Shown: piece by piece, positions 17,018-25,802 of the stretch
Position numbering within the stretch: position 1 is the stretch's first letter
Layout: the number at the start of each line of letters is the position of its first letter
From: Chryseobacterium sp.
GTDB taxonomy: Bacteria > Bacteroidota > Bacteroidia > Flavobacteriales > Weeksellaceae
NCBI GenBank assembly: GCA_003248755.1
Contig: QFQW01000003.1
Location: 25,429 to 89,428, forward strand
Length of the DNA stretch: 64,000 nucleotides
Direction: 5' to 3'
Translations under genes and position numbers: made by a program
Notes under the pieces: generated by a model
Seen by the model: only the letters and a program-made list of their open reading frames with translations
What the model was told of the DNA's origin: nothing
Database searches by the model: none

Positions 17018-18454
17018 TTAAGAAACCGTCTCCCCCAAAAGTGTTCCCTGTGTATTTCCGTGAACAAAAACGGAAACAATGTCACCAATTTTTTGTCCTT
17101 CCAACATATCGAAAACGCAAACTGCATTTTGAGAATTTCTGCCTTTCCATTGGTTTTTGTTCTTTTTTGAGACGCCTTCAATCAAGATTTCGTGAACTCT
17201 TCCAACATAAGAAGCCATTCTTTTTTTAGATAATTCGCCTTGTAAAGCAATTACTTCCGTCAAACGTCTCTGTTTTACATCCGCAGGAATATCATCTTCC
17301 ATCTTTTTGTGAGCAGGCGTTCCCGGTCTTTCGGAATAGGCAAACATATAACCGTAATCATATTCCACTTCTCTCATTAATGAAAGTGTATCTTGATGAT
17401 CTTCCTCTGTCTCTGTGCAGAATCCGATAATCATGTCTTGTGAAAAAGAAATATCAGGAACAATTTCTTTTGCTTTTTTAATTAAGTCCAAATATTCCTG
17501 ACGTGTGTGTTGACGGTTCATTAATTGAAGGATTCTGTCGCTTCCACTTTGAACAGGCAGGTGAACATATTTGCAAATATTGTTGTGTTTTGCCATTACT
17601 TCAAACACGTTGATGTTCATATCCTGAGGATTTGAAGTTGAAAAACGGATTCTCATTTCTGGAACTGCATTAGCAACCAAATCGAGTAATTGAGCAAAAT
17701 CTACAGCAGTCAATTTCTGCATTTCGGAAGCTTTGGCAAAATCTTTCTTCGGACCACCGCCGTACCATAAATAAGAGTCAACATTTTGTCCAAGTAACGT
17801 GATTTCCTTGTAGCCATTATTCCAAAGATCTTTACATTCATCAATGATAGAATGTGGATCGCGGCTTCTTTCTCGACCTCTTGTAAATGGAACAACACAG
17901 AAAGTACACATGTTATCACAACCTCTTGTAATGGTAACGAAAGCTGTAACACCATTTCCACCTAGACGAACAGGATTGATGTCGGCATAAGTTTCTTCTT
18001 TTGAAAGAATTACATTGATGGCGTCCCTTCCGTCGTCGGTTTCTTTGAGAAGGTTTGGAAGATCTCTGTAAGCATCTGGACCAACTACCAAATCCACGAG
18101 TTGTTCCTCGTCTAAGAATTTGGTTTTCAATCTTTCTGCCATACAACCAAGAACACCAACGGTCATATTGGGACGTTCTTTTTTAAGATTCTTGAATTGA
18201 GCCAGGCGCATTCTCACCGTTTGCTCGGCTTTTTCACGAATGGAGCAAGTATTAAGCAAAATTAAATCTGCTTCTTCCGCTTTCAAAGTGGTGTTGTAGC
18301 CTTGCTCATTAAGGATGGATGCAACAATCTCGGAATCAGAGAAATTCATCTGGCAGCCGTAACTTTCTAAAAACAGTTTTTTAGAATTTCCGGATTTTTC
18401 GGCAATGGCGAAAGCTTCTCCTTGTTTGGTCTCGTCTATATATTTTTCCTGCAC
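17018..18454 (-). CDS. miaB: tRNA-2-methylthio-N6-dimethylallyladenosine synthase MiaB
   Basis: 478 residues. A radical-SAM methylthiotransferase that thiomethylates i6A37 in tRNAs, downstream of the MiaA reaction (miaA is at 48170). N-terminal cluster cysteines are Cys34 (YGCQMN), Cys70 (NTCSIREKA) and Cys104 (LGCMAER); the radical-SAM cluster is Cys179/183/186 in [20 protein letters not shown]. The C-terminal about 60 residues form a TRAM RNA-binding domain. The start codon is GTG at 18452-18454: the nearby upstream ATG is followed at once by a stop, so no ATG start is available. Needs two Fe-S clusters, like those made by the suf system nearby. Confidence 0.96.
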   Translation of the reverse strand: MQEKYIDETKQGEAFAIAEKSGNSKKLFLESYGCQMNFSDSEIVASILNEQGYNTTLKAEEADLILLNTCSIREKAEQTVRMRLAQFKNLKKERPNMTVGVLGCMAERLKTKFLDEEQLVDLVVGPDAYRDLPNLLKETDDGRDAINVILSKEETYADINPVRLGGNGVTAFVTITRGCDNMCTFCVVPFTRGRERSRDPHSIIDECKDLWNNGYKEITLLGQNVDSYLWYGGGPKKDFAKASEMQKLTAVDFAQLLDLVANAVPEMRIRFSTSNPQDMNINVFEVMAKHNNICKYVHLPVQSGSDRILQLMNRQHTRQEYLDLIKKAKEIVPDISFSQDMIIGFCTETEEDHQDTLSLMREVEYDYGYMFAYSERPGTPAHKKMEDDIPADVKQRRLTEVIALQGELSKKRMASYVGRVHEILIEGVSKKNKNQWKGRNSQNAVCVFDMLEGQKIGDIVSVFVHGNTQGTLLGETVS

Positions 18455-18534
18455 TACATTTAGATTTAAAGTTCAATATTAGAAATCCAATGTTGATGAA
18501 CTTTGAATCCGAAACTTTGAACTGTTTAAGTCTG

Positions 18535-18542
18535 CAAAGATA
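18535..18542 (-). promoter_or_regulatory. candidate -7 element for the miaB block
   Basis: Minus-strand TATCTTTG fits TAnnTTTG, about 80 nt before the GTG start at 18454. A clear -33 partner is not visible. Confidence 0.4.
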
Positions 18543-18583
18543 CAAAATATTGTGACAGAATGGCAGTTCTAAATTGTTGTATT

Positions 18584-19303
18584 TTATCGAATAGCAATTG
18601 TAATAGGAAAACTAAAGTTGGTGTTAATTAGTATTCCGTGAGTTTTTGCCGATTTCCATTTTTTATTTTTCTGTGTTCTTTTGATAGCATCCATTATCAT
18701 TTCATCAAACCTTTGTGAACCGGAACTTTTTTCTATTTTAAGCTTATCAATCTTTCCTTCAGTATTGATAATGAATTTAGTAATAACAGTTAATTTTCCG
18801 CTTCCTTTAAAGTTGAAACTTTCTAAGTCAATTTGTGATACGATTTTTTTTCGAAATTCTTGAATGTCAAAATCTGAGTTTTCATAATCTGAGTTTAAAA
18901 AAGTATAACCCTCTTTATATTTTTCAAACAAATCGTCAGGAAAAATTGGAATTACAATAACGGCAGGTGTTTCCGCTCCATCTATTTTCGCAGGCATCCA
19001 TTTATCCATATTGTTCATGACCTGTTTGGAAAGCTCAAAAGAACATTTGTTTTCTTGTGATGATTTGTTGTCCTGTATCTCTACGGAATCGAAAGATTTT
19101 ATAAGAACTGGTGCGAAATATAATTCCTTTTTATTATTGCAAGGCTTTAAATTTTTCTCAATTAGGATTTTATGAAAATCTTTGTAAAACTCTTCTATTC
19201 CGCCCAAATAACTATGTTGGTCTCTAGGGAAATCAGGATATTGGTTTTGAGCATTAGCAGTAATGAAAGATAAAAATGAGATGAGGAAAATATACTTCTT
19301 CAT
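18584..19303 (-). CDS. secreted protein with TonB C-terminal-like domain
   Basis: 239 residues with a signal peptide (MKKYIFLISFLSFITANAQ). The last about 85 residues follow the TonB_C pattern: TKFIINTEGKIDKLKIEKSSG, then RFDEMIMDAIKRT, KKWKSAKTHG and a final strand (NFSFPITIAIR). Unlike true TonB it has a cleavable signal and no N-terminal anchor or Pro-rich spacer, so it is unlikely to be an energy transducer. Such free TonB_C proteins are common in Bacteroidota and probably act in periplasmic binding. It is monocistronic by position. Confidence 0.75.
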   Translation of the reverse strand: MKKYIFLISFLSFITANAQNQYPDFPRDQHSYLGGIEEFYKDFHKILIEKNLKPCNNKKELYFAPVLIKSFDSVEIQDNKSSQENKCSFELSKQVMNNMDKWMPAKIDGAETPAVIVIPIFPDDLFEKYKEGYTFLNSDYENSDFDIQEFRKKIVSQIDLESFNFKGSGKLTVITKFIINTEGKIDKLKIEKSSGSQRFDEMIMDAIKRTQKNKKWKSAKTHGILINTNFSFPITIAIR

Positions 19304-19412
19304 TTGGATTAAAATTGGAATCGGTTATTTTTTTGATAAATATACGTCATTTGCCGTATTCTTCTGTATCTAATACCATATTAAATTTGCAACAACAGTA
19401 AACCAAAATGTT

Positions 19413-19889
19413 ATGAAAACAAACCTATTATGCAAGTTGTTCTTTGCGATGATGATTTTTGCAGGAACATTTTCTTATGCTCAAAAAATTGTGAAATCCG
19501 ACGAGATTACGGTTGACGGACTGAAAAAATTAATGGAAGATGCAGGAATCTCTGTAGAAAGTACCGGAGCAGATTATGTAAAAATCAAGAATACGTTTAC
19601 TTGGTTGATTTATAATGATAAAAGTAAAGGTTATCTGACTTTTTCTGTGACTTATAAATCCAAAGAAGGAACATCTTATACAAAAGCAACCGAACTCACT
19701 AATAAACTTAACCAAGAAGTGGCAATGTCAAGATTCGATTATGATGATAAAACGAAAACATTTGCTGTGAATTATTATTTTATGTGCGAAGGCGGATTTG
19801 TATTTTCTAATCTTATAAAAGCGATCAATCTTTTCCGTGATACCATTACTCTTGCATTGCAAAAAGATACAGAACTGCTTATCTTATAA
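19413..19889 (+). CDS. secreted YbjN-like protein
   Basis: 158 residues with a signal peptide (MKTNLLCKLFFAMMIFAGTFSYAQ). The mature part alternates helices and strands: DGLKKLMEDAGISVE, YVKIKNTFTWLIYND, YLTFSVTYK, then TELTNKLNQEVAMSRFDYDD and FVFSNLIKAINLFRDTI. This order resembles the YbjN / type III chaperone-like fold, where the function is unknown. The family call is moderate; export and expression as a single gene with its own terminator are well supported. Confidence 0.6.
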   Translation: MKTNLLCKLFFAMMIFAGTFSYAQKIVKSDEITVDGLKKLMEDAGISVESTGADYVKIKNTFTWLIYNDKSKGYLTFSVTYKSKEGTSYTKATELTNKLNQEVAMSRFDYDDKTKTFAVNYYFMCEGGFVFSNLIKAINLFRDTITLALQKDTELLIL

Positions 19890-19927
19890 AAAGAAATTTC
19901 AAAATAGATTTTTTATAATTAAATATT

Positions 19928-19960
19928 GACAGGATAGGAGCTGTCTATCCTGTCTTTTTA
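19928..19960 (+). terminator. intrinsic terminator after the YbjN-like gene
   Basis: A perfect 10-bp stem (GACAGGATAG 19928-19937 with CTATCCTGTC 19945-19954) is followed by a T run. It borders the stop of the convergent RDD gene. Confidence 0.85.
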
Positions 19961-19961
19961 A

Positions 19962-20714
19962 TTAAGAATCCTTACCTGTATAGAAATTATAATCTTTTAT
20001 CACCACATTGATAAATTGTCTTTGAGTAAGTTGTATGGAATTGGGTTCCAGTTTCAGAATCTCCACAATTTTTATCGTCAGTCTGTTTATGATTTGGCGG
20101 TCATCGGTTTTCAAGGCCTTTTGATAATTCTCTTTGATGATTCGTACATCATTGTCACTCAATAGAATAACTTGTGGAAAAGTCGGAATGTAATCTTCTT
20201 TTAGCTGTTCCAAAATAGTGTGAGAAATATTTACACTGCTTTTAAGAGATATAACGGCTGTTCCTGTTGCGATATCGCCCAAACGCTGATGGTTTTTGGA
20301 TGCTAAGGTTGTTATAAATGCTACTAATCCAAAACTACCAACGATATCTACCAAACGGAAAATCCATCGCATGAGGTAATCACCGAAACTTGCCTGATAA
20401 CCATCGATTTTTACGACTTTTATTTTCATCAATTTTTTCCCGACTGTCTGCCCTTCCATCAGGCTTTCCAAAACCAAAGTGTAAATGTGAATAGGTAAAG
20501 TAATCATCATCATAAGCGCGCCAACAGACCAACCGTCCATGTCTCTGGTAAAGTCTGAAAAATCAAAAACATTGCGCAGGATCCAAAATATGATGAAAAC
20601 GTATACCACCTTGATGAACAAATCGATGAAAAAAGCAACGATTCTTTCTCCAACACCTGCCAATGTAAAATTTACATTTACATTTTGTGAAGTATTGATG
20701 GCTATTTGATTCAT
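19962..20714 (-). CDS. RDD family membrane protein
   Basis: 250 residues. The N-terminal 155 residues form the RDD domain, with the first helix motif GERIVAFFIDLFIK, a second helix at 75-95 and the conserved VGKKLMKIKVV and ASKNHQRLGDIATGTAV segments. The C-terminal 95 residues are soluble and helical (ILLSDNDVRIIKENYQKAL). It is transcribed divergently from the SpoIIM gene with 20 nt between the starts and belongs to the widespread RDD-SpoIIM-MoxR-DUF58 cluster of Bacteroidota. RDD proteins may be transporters; function here is unknown. Confidence 0.9.
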   Translation of the reverse strand: MNQIAINTSQNVNVNFTLAGVGERIVAFFIDLFIKVVYVFIIFWILRNVFDFSDFTRDMDGWSVGALMMMITLPIHIYTLVLESLMEGQTVGKKLMKIKVVKIDGYQASFGDYLMRWIFRLVDIVGSFGLVAFITTLASKNHQRLGDIATGTAVISLKSSVNISHTILEQLKEDYIPTFPQVILLSDNDVRIIKENYQKALKTDDRQIINRLTIKIVEILKLEPNSIQLTQRQFINVVIKDYNFYTGKDS

Positions 20715-20721
20715 ATTTTTG
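20714..20721 (+). promoter_or_regulatory. candidate -7 element for the SpoIIM-DUF58 operon
   Basis: TATTTTTG lies 13 nt before the ATG at 20735 and touches the first base of the divergent RDD start codon. No convincing -33 partner is seen. Confidence 0.3.
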
Positions 20722-20734
20722 TTATTTTAGCATT

Positions 20735-21727
20735 ATGAGAGAAGTGGCTTTTATAAAGCAAAATAAAGCAAAATGGTTGGAAATCGAACAGGTTATCAGC
20801 GGAAAAATGAAAAAAAATCCGGATGACCTTTCGTCTCTTTACATCAATCTTATCAATGACCTCTCTTTTGCACAAACTTATTATCCGAAAAGTAAAACTA
20901 CGGTTTATCTCAATTTTCTCTCTTCCCAGATTTTCCAAAGAATCTATAAAACCAAAAGAATAGAAGAAAACAGGATCAAGCATTTTTTTTTGAAAGAAGT
21001 TCCAATAACGGTTTACCAATACCGGAGATATTTGTATTATGCTTTTTGTTTTTTTATTTTGTTTGTGGCAATAGGCGTCATTTCGTCTATTTATGATAAG
21101 GATTTTGCGACACTGATCTTAGGAGAAGGTTATGTAAACCAGACTTTGGAAAATATCAAAAAAGGAGATGCAACGGCAATCTACGGAAGCGGAGCCAATT
21201 GGAGCTCGTCTATAATGATTATCGTTAATAATCTTGTAGTTGGAGCAAAGCTTTACATATATGGGATTTTTGGAGGTTTGGGAACTCTATATGCTTTGAT
21301 GCAGAATAGTATCATGCTTGGAGCGTTCCAGTTTTTTTTCAAGACACAGAATGTGCTATTGGAAAGCGCCAAAGGAATTTGGTTGCATGGCGCTTTTGAA
21401 ATCTTTGGAATGGTTGTAGAGGCCATGGCAGGATTGATTTTAGGTGCATCAATTTTGTTCCCGAAAACCTTATCAAGATTGGAGTCTTTCAAGCAGGGTT
21501 TCCGAGAGAGTTTTAAAATTTTTCTAAGTACAGTCCCGTTTACCATATTTGCCGGAATTATAGAAGGTTTTGTAACCAGATATGCGCAGACAATGCCATT
21601 GGTTCTGAATCTGGTCATTATCTTTGGAACGTTGTCTGTAATTGCTTTTTATTATTTTATATATCCATTTATCGTTATAAAAAAACTAAACCAAAATGTA
21701 CTTGTCTCAGGAGATAAAAATCGATAA
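20735..21727 (+). CDS. SpoIIM (stage II sporulation protein M)-like membrane protein
   Basis: 330 residues: a soluble N-terminal helical part (MREVAFIKQNKAKWLEIEQV, residues 1-95) and a membrane domain with about five helices. The latter holds the family's SIMIIVNNLVVGAKLYIYG, HGAFEIFGMVVEAMAGLI and FAGIIEGFVTRY segments. The organism type does not sporulate; the domain is shared by non-sporulating clusters with MoxR and DUF58. First gene of a six-gene cluster that probably serves cell-envelope integrity, by analogy with BatABD-linked clusters. Confidence 0.88.
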   Translation: MREVAFIKQNKAKWLEIEQVISGKMKKNPDDLSSLYINLINDLSFAQTYYPKSKTTVYLNFLSSQIFQRIYKTKRIEENRIKHFFLKEVPITVYQYRRYLYYAFCFFILFVAIGVISSIYDKDFATLILGEGYVNQTLENIKKGDATAIYGSGANWSSSIMIIVNNLVVGAKLYIYGIFGGLGTLYALMQNSIMLGAFQFFFKTQNVLLESAKGIWLHGAFEIFGMVVEAMAGLILGASILFPKTLSRLESFKQGFRESFKIFLSTVPFTIFAGIIEGFVTRYAQTMPLVLNLVIIFGTLSVIAFYYFIYPFIVIKKLNQNVLVSGDKNR

Positions 21728-21763
21728 TCTGATCAGCAACACGTTTGAATTAATTTGAAGCAG

Positions 21764-22552
21764 ATGAGATTTAGAATTCTTCTTTTATTATTTTTTTCTT
21801 TACTGGGAAGCTCTGTTTTTTCTCAGTACGAATCTGTGCAGGAAGTGGAAGTTGTTGAGGATTCCGTGAGTTATGATTCTGAAGAAGAGTTTGTCCTGAC
21901 GGATTCTTTGGTCAGATCCAATTATTCTACGAACAATACACTTTATCCGAAAAATTTCTCTCCAAATTTCAAAAACAAATATAAAGGAAACGAGTTCGAT
22001 TATGGTATTTCAAAACCTCAGGAATCACTTTGGGATATCATCAAGAGACAAATTGCCAAATTGTTGTCCAAGATTTTCAAAGACATAGACCCGAACAAGG
22101 CGACCAATTATACAGTGATCATTTTACGAACTATTGGTATTTTGGTCATTGGACTATTGCTATATCTTCTGATTAGGTATCTAATGTCGAAAGATGGGAA
22201 TTTCTTATTTGGAAAGAAAAATCGTAAAATTAAAATTACAGCTCAGGATTTAGAAGAAAACATCCACGAGATCAATTTCCCTGATAGAATCCTGAAATTT
22301 GAAAAACAGCAAGATTATCGTTCAGCAATCCGTTATCATTTTCTATTTGCTCTTAAAAAATTGTCGGACAAAAATCTCATCAGCTGGAATCCTGAAAAAA
22401 CCAATCGGGATTATCTTAAAGAACTGAAAGACATTAATTTGAAAGAAGATTTCAGTCGTGTGATTTATATTTATGATTATATATGGTACGGCGAATTCGA
22501 TGCAGAGGAGAAAGATTATCAGTATTTTAAAACTTATTTTAATAAATTCTAA
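21764..22552 (+). CDS. DUF4129 domain protein
   Basis: 262 residues from the ATG at 21764. The frame is open 9 nt upstream to a TTG at 21755, but the ATG gives a cleaner signal peptide (MRFRILLLLFFSLLGSSVFSQ). A periplasmic segment (20-120) is followed by one membrane helix (TVIILRTIGILVIGLLLYLL) and a cytosolic C-terminal DUF4129 domain (YRSAIRYHFLFALKKLSDKN, NRDYLKEL, YDYIWYGEF). DUF4129 often accompanies transglutaminase or MoxR/DUF58 genes. It sits between SpoIIM and DUF4350. Confidence 0.87.
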   Translation: MRFRILLLLFFSLLGSSVFSQYESVQEVEVVEDSVSYDSEEEFVLTDSLVRSNYSTNNTLYPKNFSPNFKNKYKGNEFDYGISKPQESLWDIIKRQIAKLLSKIFKDIDPNKATNYTVIILRTIGILVIGLLLYLLIRYLMSKDGNFLFGKKNRKIKITAQDLEENIHEINFPDRILKFEKQQDYRSAIRYHFLFALKKLSDKNLISWNPEKTNRDYLKELKDINLKEDFSRVIYIYDYIWYGEFDAEEKDYQYFKTYFNKF

Positions 22553-22576
22553 AAGTTAATTTACTACCGCAGATCA

Positions 22577-23746
22577 ATGAACAAAACCTTCAAAATATAC
22601 GCTATAGTATTTATCATCATATTGATTGTGGTGGCGATGTTTAGTGGAAATAGGAAACCTGTATTGGATTGGCGAAAGAACTTTGATATCGATAAAAAAA
22701 CACCTTTTGGACTTTACATTTTTAATCAGGAATCAACCGGTTTATTTCAGGGGAAATTAAAAAAAGTAGGAGTTTCGCCTTATTCTTATTATCAGAAAAA
22801 TCATCAGAAGAAACCACATAATATCTTGATCATTCAGAAAAAGCTTGACGATGTTTCCTGGCAATATATTTTGAATGAGGTTTCTAATGGTTCCGATGTG
22901 ATGTGGTTTACGAATGATACGACTGCCAAGTTGAGAGATACGTTGGGTTTTAGATTCAAGACTGTAAGTAGTGAAGAAAATTATTATCTGCAGTTCACAG
23001 ATGAAAAGCTGGCCGATAGTAGGCTATTTATAGATAAATTTCCTGATAATAAAGGCTTTACCTACATCAGAAAAGACATTGAAATTCTTGGAAAAACCTT
23101 GAGAAAAGATGAAGATAACGAAGTGTCCGTTAATGTAGATTTTGTGAAGGTCAATTTTGGGAAAGGGCATTTTTACATCCATTCAGAGCCTTTGGTCTTG
23201 ACCAATTATTATATTCTTAATTCTAGAAATAAATATATAGAAAATGTACTTTCTTATCTTCCTAATAGGGAAACAGTATGGTTTATAGAAAATGATACAC
23301 CATTGTCGATATCCCCTCTTAGATTTATCCACAGTAATCTTTCGCTCAAATATGCTTGGTATCTATTACTTGTAGGTTTGGTTGTCTTTGTGATTTTCAA
23401 TGCAAAAAGAAAGCAGCGAATTGTTCCTGTTATCGAACCCTTGAAAAACACATCTCTCGATTTTATCAGAAGTATCGGGAACCTTTATCTACAGGAAGGG
23501 GATTTTCATGAGATGATGGCAAAAAAAGCGCAGTACTTTTTGAATAGAGTTAGAATGGATTTGATGGTTGATACTCATAATCTTGATGAACAATTTATTA
23601 ATAAACTACATCTGAAAACCGGGAAAAATATTGAACTAATAAAAGAGGCTGTTACACTTGTAAAAAAAGGACAAGACCCTTATGCAAGTGTGATGAAGGA
23701 AGACCTTGTAAGAATGAATCAATTACTGGATGATATTTTAAAGTGA
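22577..23746 (+). CDS. DUF4350 domain membrane protein
   Basis: 389 residues. An N-terminal anchor helix (KIYAIVFIIILIVVAMF), the DUF4350 domain (about 40-215, with KKTPFGLYIFNQES and NGSDVMWFTND), a second helix around 262-280 (YAWYLLLVGLVVFVIFN) and a cytosolic helical tail are visible. DUF4350 is thought to be a binding domain related to ThuA-like folds; function is unknown. Its stop codon (TGA 23744-23746) is followed immediately by a REP palindrome of the inserted transposase element. Confidence 0.88.
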   Translation: MNKTFKIYAIVFIIILIVVAMFSGNRKPVLDWRKNFDIDKKTPFGLYIFNQESTGLFQGKLKKVGVSPYSYYQKNHQKKPHNILIIQKKLDDVSWQYILNEVSNGSDVMWFTNDTTAKLRDTLGFRFKTVSSEENYYLQFTDEKLADSRLFIDKFPDNKGFTYIRKDIEILGKTLRKDEDNEVSVNVDFVKVNFGKGHFYIHSEPLVLTNYYILNSRNKYIENVLSYLPNRETVWFIENDTPLSISPLRFIHSNLSLKYAWYLLLVGLVVFVIFNAKRKQRIVPVIEPLKNTSLDFIRSIGNLYLQEGDFHEMMAKKAQYFLNRVRMDLMVDTHNLDEQFINKLHLKTGKNIELIKEAVTLVKKGQDPYASVMKEDLVRMNQLLDDILK

Positions 23747-23812
23747 GTTCCGTAGGAACGAAATGTTTGTAGAGAATATAGTTATAATTAATTTGAGCTC
23801 CGTAGGAGCGAC
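23747..23812 (+). repeat. left REP pair of the RAYT unit
   Basis: Two 13-nt palindromes with a three-base loop, at 23747-23759 (GTTCC/GGAAC) and 23797-23809 (GCTCC/GGAGC), about 37 nt apart. They lie between the DUF4350 stop and the transposase start. Confidence 0.75.
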
Positions 23813-23825
23813 ACAAAAACACAAA

Positions 23826-24290
23826 ATGGCAAATACATACATTCAAATTTACATCCAGTTTGTTTTCGCTGTTCAAGGAAGACAGAATTTGATTTATCCA
23901 TTCAAAAGGGAATTGTTACAAAAATATATTTCAGGAATCATTAAAAATAATAATCAAAAATTATTGGCAATTTTTGCAAATCCTGACCACACTCATCTTC
24001 TGATAGGATTCAATAGTCTGAATTTCAAAATTCCGGATTTGATTCGTGATATAAAATCAAATTCTTCCAGATTTATTAACGAAGAAAATTGGTTTCAGGG
24101 GAAATTTAATTGGCAAGAAGGCTATGGTGCCTTTTCATATTCTAAAAGTCAGATTGATAAAGTCATTAATTACATCAATAATCAGGAAGAGCATCATAAA
24201 AAGAAAAGTTTCCGAGAAGAATATCATGAACTTTTGAATAAATTTGAAATTCCTTTTGAAGAAAAATATTTGTTCGAATTTTATGATTAA
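23826..24290 (+). CDS. REP-associated / IS200-like Y1 transposase
   Basis: 154 residues from ATG 23826. The frame is open to 23763, but those extra codons run through the inner REP palindrome and are unlikely to be translated. Y1 single-strand transposase hallmarks are intact: the metal-binding pair His55-x-His57 in NPDHTHLLIGF and the catalytic Tyr116 in INYINNQEEHH, plus WQEGYGAFSYS. It should nick single-stranded REP hairpins as a dimer. It is shorter than classical RAYTs of Proteobacteria but like other Bacteroidota Y1 proteins. No TnpB or accessory gene is present. Confidence 0.88.
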   Translation: MANTYIQIYIQFVFAVQGRQNLIYPFKRELLQKYISGIIKNNNQKLLAIFANPDHTHLLIGFNSLNFKIPDLIRDIKSNSSRFINEENWFQGKFNWQEGYGAFSYSKSQIDKVINYINNQEEHHKKKSFREEYHELLNKFEIPFEEKYLFEFYD

Positions 24291-24296
24291 AGTATC

Positions 24297-24360
24297 GCTC
24301 CTACGGAGCTCCGCAAAAGAACTGTCGCTTTTTATTACAAACATTTTGCTCCTATGGAGC
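24297..24360 (+). repeat. right REP pair of the RAYT unit
   Basis: Palindromes at 24297-24309 (GCTCC-tac-GGAGC) and 24348-24360 (GCTCC-tat-GGAGC). In reverse complement they match the left pair, including flanking bases, so the gene is enclosed in nested inverted repeats. Confidence 0.75.
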
Positions 24361-24383
24361 TTCATATAAACTAGATAAAAACT

Positions 24384-25379
24384 ATGGAAGAACAATATCA
24401 AGACCAAGCACCAGAATTCCAGTCAAGGCTGGACATGACGGAATTACAAAATAATCTCGAACGTGTAAAAGCAGAAATCGCAAAAGTGATTGTTGGTCAG
24501 GAAAATATGATTGAACATCTGCTTGTCGCATTATTATCCAATGGTCACGTTTTAATAGAAGGTGTTCCCGGTGTTGCAAAAACCATTACTGCAAAATTAT
24601 TGGCGAAAACTATTTCTGTAGATTTCAGTAGAATCCAGTTCACGCCGGATTTGATGCCTTCTGATATTTTAGGAACTTCGGTTTTTAATGTGAAGGAAGC
24701 GGATTTCAAATACAAAAAAGGCCCCATTTTCTCGAATTTTGTTTTGATTGATGAGATTAACCGTTCGCCGGCAAAAACACAATCGGCTTTGTTTGAGGTT
24801 ATGGAAGAGCGCCAAATCACAATGGACGGCATCCAATATCCTATGGAAGAACCGTTCTTGGTGGTTGCCACTCAAAACCCGATTGAACACGAAGGAACTT
24901 ACAGATTGCCGGAAGCACAGCTTGACCGTTTTCTTTTCAAAATCGAAGTTGGTTATCCAAATCTTGAACAGGAAATTGAAATCATCAAAAACCAGCATAA
25001 CAATAAGTTGGAAGACAAAACTGATGTTGTACAAACTGTCATTTCCGGATATCAACTGAAACAATATCAGCAGTTGGTAAAAGATATTATTGTCGAGCAA
25101 AACCTTTTGGAATACATTGCGAAAATCATTGTCAATACGAGAGAAAATCAGTTTTTATATTTAGGAGCTTCGCCAAGAGCAAGTTCGGCTTTGCTGACAG
25201 CAAGCAAGGCTTTTGCAGCAATCCGAGGTCGCGATTTTGTAACACCGGAAGATATCAAAGAAGCATCGTTGGCGGTTCTGAGACACAGAATTATCGTTTC
25301 TCCAGAACGTGAAATGGAAGGTTTGACAGCTGATGAAATTATCAGACAGATTTTGGAAAGCATAGAAGTTCCAAGGTAA
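24384..25379 (+). CDS. MoxR family AAA+ ATPase
   Basis: 331 residues. A MoxR-type chaperone ATPase: Walker A GVPGVAKT, the LMPSDILGTSVF segment, Walker B FVLIDEINRSPAKTQSAL, sensor 1 VVATQNPIEHEGTYRLPEAQ and the C-terminal lid domain (LYLGASPRASSALL). MoxR proteins act on VWA or DUF58 partners during assembly of complexes; the partner here is the DUF58 gene after the S23 gene. It follows the RAYT unit and probably belongs to the SpoIIM-DUF58 operon. Confidence 0.95.
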   Translation: MEEQYQDQAPEFQSRLDMTELQNNLERVKAEIAKVIVGQENMIEHLLVALLSNGHVLIEGVPGVAKTITAKLLAKTISVDFSRIQFTPDLMPSDILGTSVFNVKEADFKYKKGPIFSNFVLIDEINRSPAKTQSALFEVMEERQITMDGIQYPMEEPFLVVATQNPIEHEGTYRLPEAQLDRFLFKIEVGYPNLEQEIEIIKNQHNNKLEDKTDVVQTVISGYQLKQYQQLVKDIIVEQNLLEYIAKIIVNTRENQFLYLGASPRASSALLTASKAFAAIRGRDFVTPEDIKEASLAVLRHRIIVSPEREMEGLTADEIIRQILESIEVPR

Positions 25380-25426
25380 ATTTCAGGTAGTAGAATTTAG
25401 GTAATAGTTTTTTAATTTTAATAATT

Positions 25427-25795
25427 ATGGCTCACTTTAAAGAATTAATTGTTTGGCAGAAGTCTATAGATTTAGTGACAGAAATTTATAGAATTACTGA
25501 AAAATTTCCATCAAATGAGATTTATGGTTTGACTTCTCAATTAAGAAGAGCTGCTGTTTCTGTACCCAGCAATATTGCAGAAGGAAATACAAGAAGAAGT
25601 AAAGCCGACTATTTACAGTTTTTAAGAATAGCCAGAGGAAGTTGTAGCGAAATAGAAACTCAAATTATTATTTCTAAAAACTTAGGATTTGTAGACGTTG
25701 ATATTTTTGAAACCTTAAATTTTAATATTATCGAAATCTCAAAAATGATAAATGGTTTAATCAATTCCTTAAAAAACTCAAACCCTGCAACCTAA
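25427..25795 (+). CDS. S23 / four-helix-bundle protein (23S rRNA intervening-sequence type)
   Basis: 122 residues. Family marks: an opening FKELIVWQKSIDL, then the central SQLRRAAVSVPSNIAEGNTR and LRIARGSCSEIETQIIIS. These proteins form pentamers of four-helix bundles, first seen encoded in intervening sequences of 23S rRNA; their role is unknown. Here the gene is placed between moxR (48 nt upstream) and DUF58 (8 nt downstream). Its last codons (NSNPAT) are written in a degenerate ACCTAAAACCT-like repeat. A second S23 gene lies at 57056. Confidence 0.9.
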   Translation: MAHFKELIVWQKSIDLVTEIYRITEKFPSNEIYGLTSQLRRAAVSVPSNIAEGNTRRSKADYLQFLRIARGSCSEIETQIIISKNLGFVDVDIFETLNFNIIEISKMINGLINSLKNSNPAT

Positions 25796-25802
25796 AACCT
25801 TA

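Larger units (their letters stand above)
23742..24366 (+). mobile_element. REP-flanked RAYT transposase unit
   Basis: About 620 nt made of four short palindromes and one Y1 transposase gene. Outer palindromes: GTTCC-gta-GGAAC (23747-23759) and GCTCC-tat-GGAGC (24348-24360), each continuing inward into a matching arm around AATGTTTGTA. Inner palindromes: 23797-23809 and 24297-24309 (GCTCC-nnn-GGAGC). The two sides are inverted copies of each other. It is inserted between DUF4350 and MoxR inside a co-directional operon. This is the arrangement described for REP-associated tyrosine transposases. Confidence 0.8.

Noticed and set aside
20714..20734. toxin-antitoxin or defence system in the RDD/SpoIIM and S23 region
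   Set aside because: The genes belong to the known MoxR-DUF58-type cluster, and S23 proteins have no nuclease or toxin motif; nothing supports a defence role.
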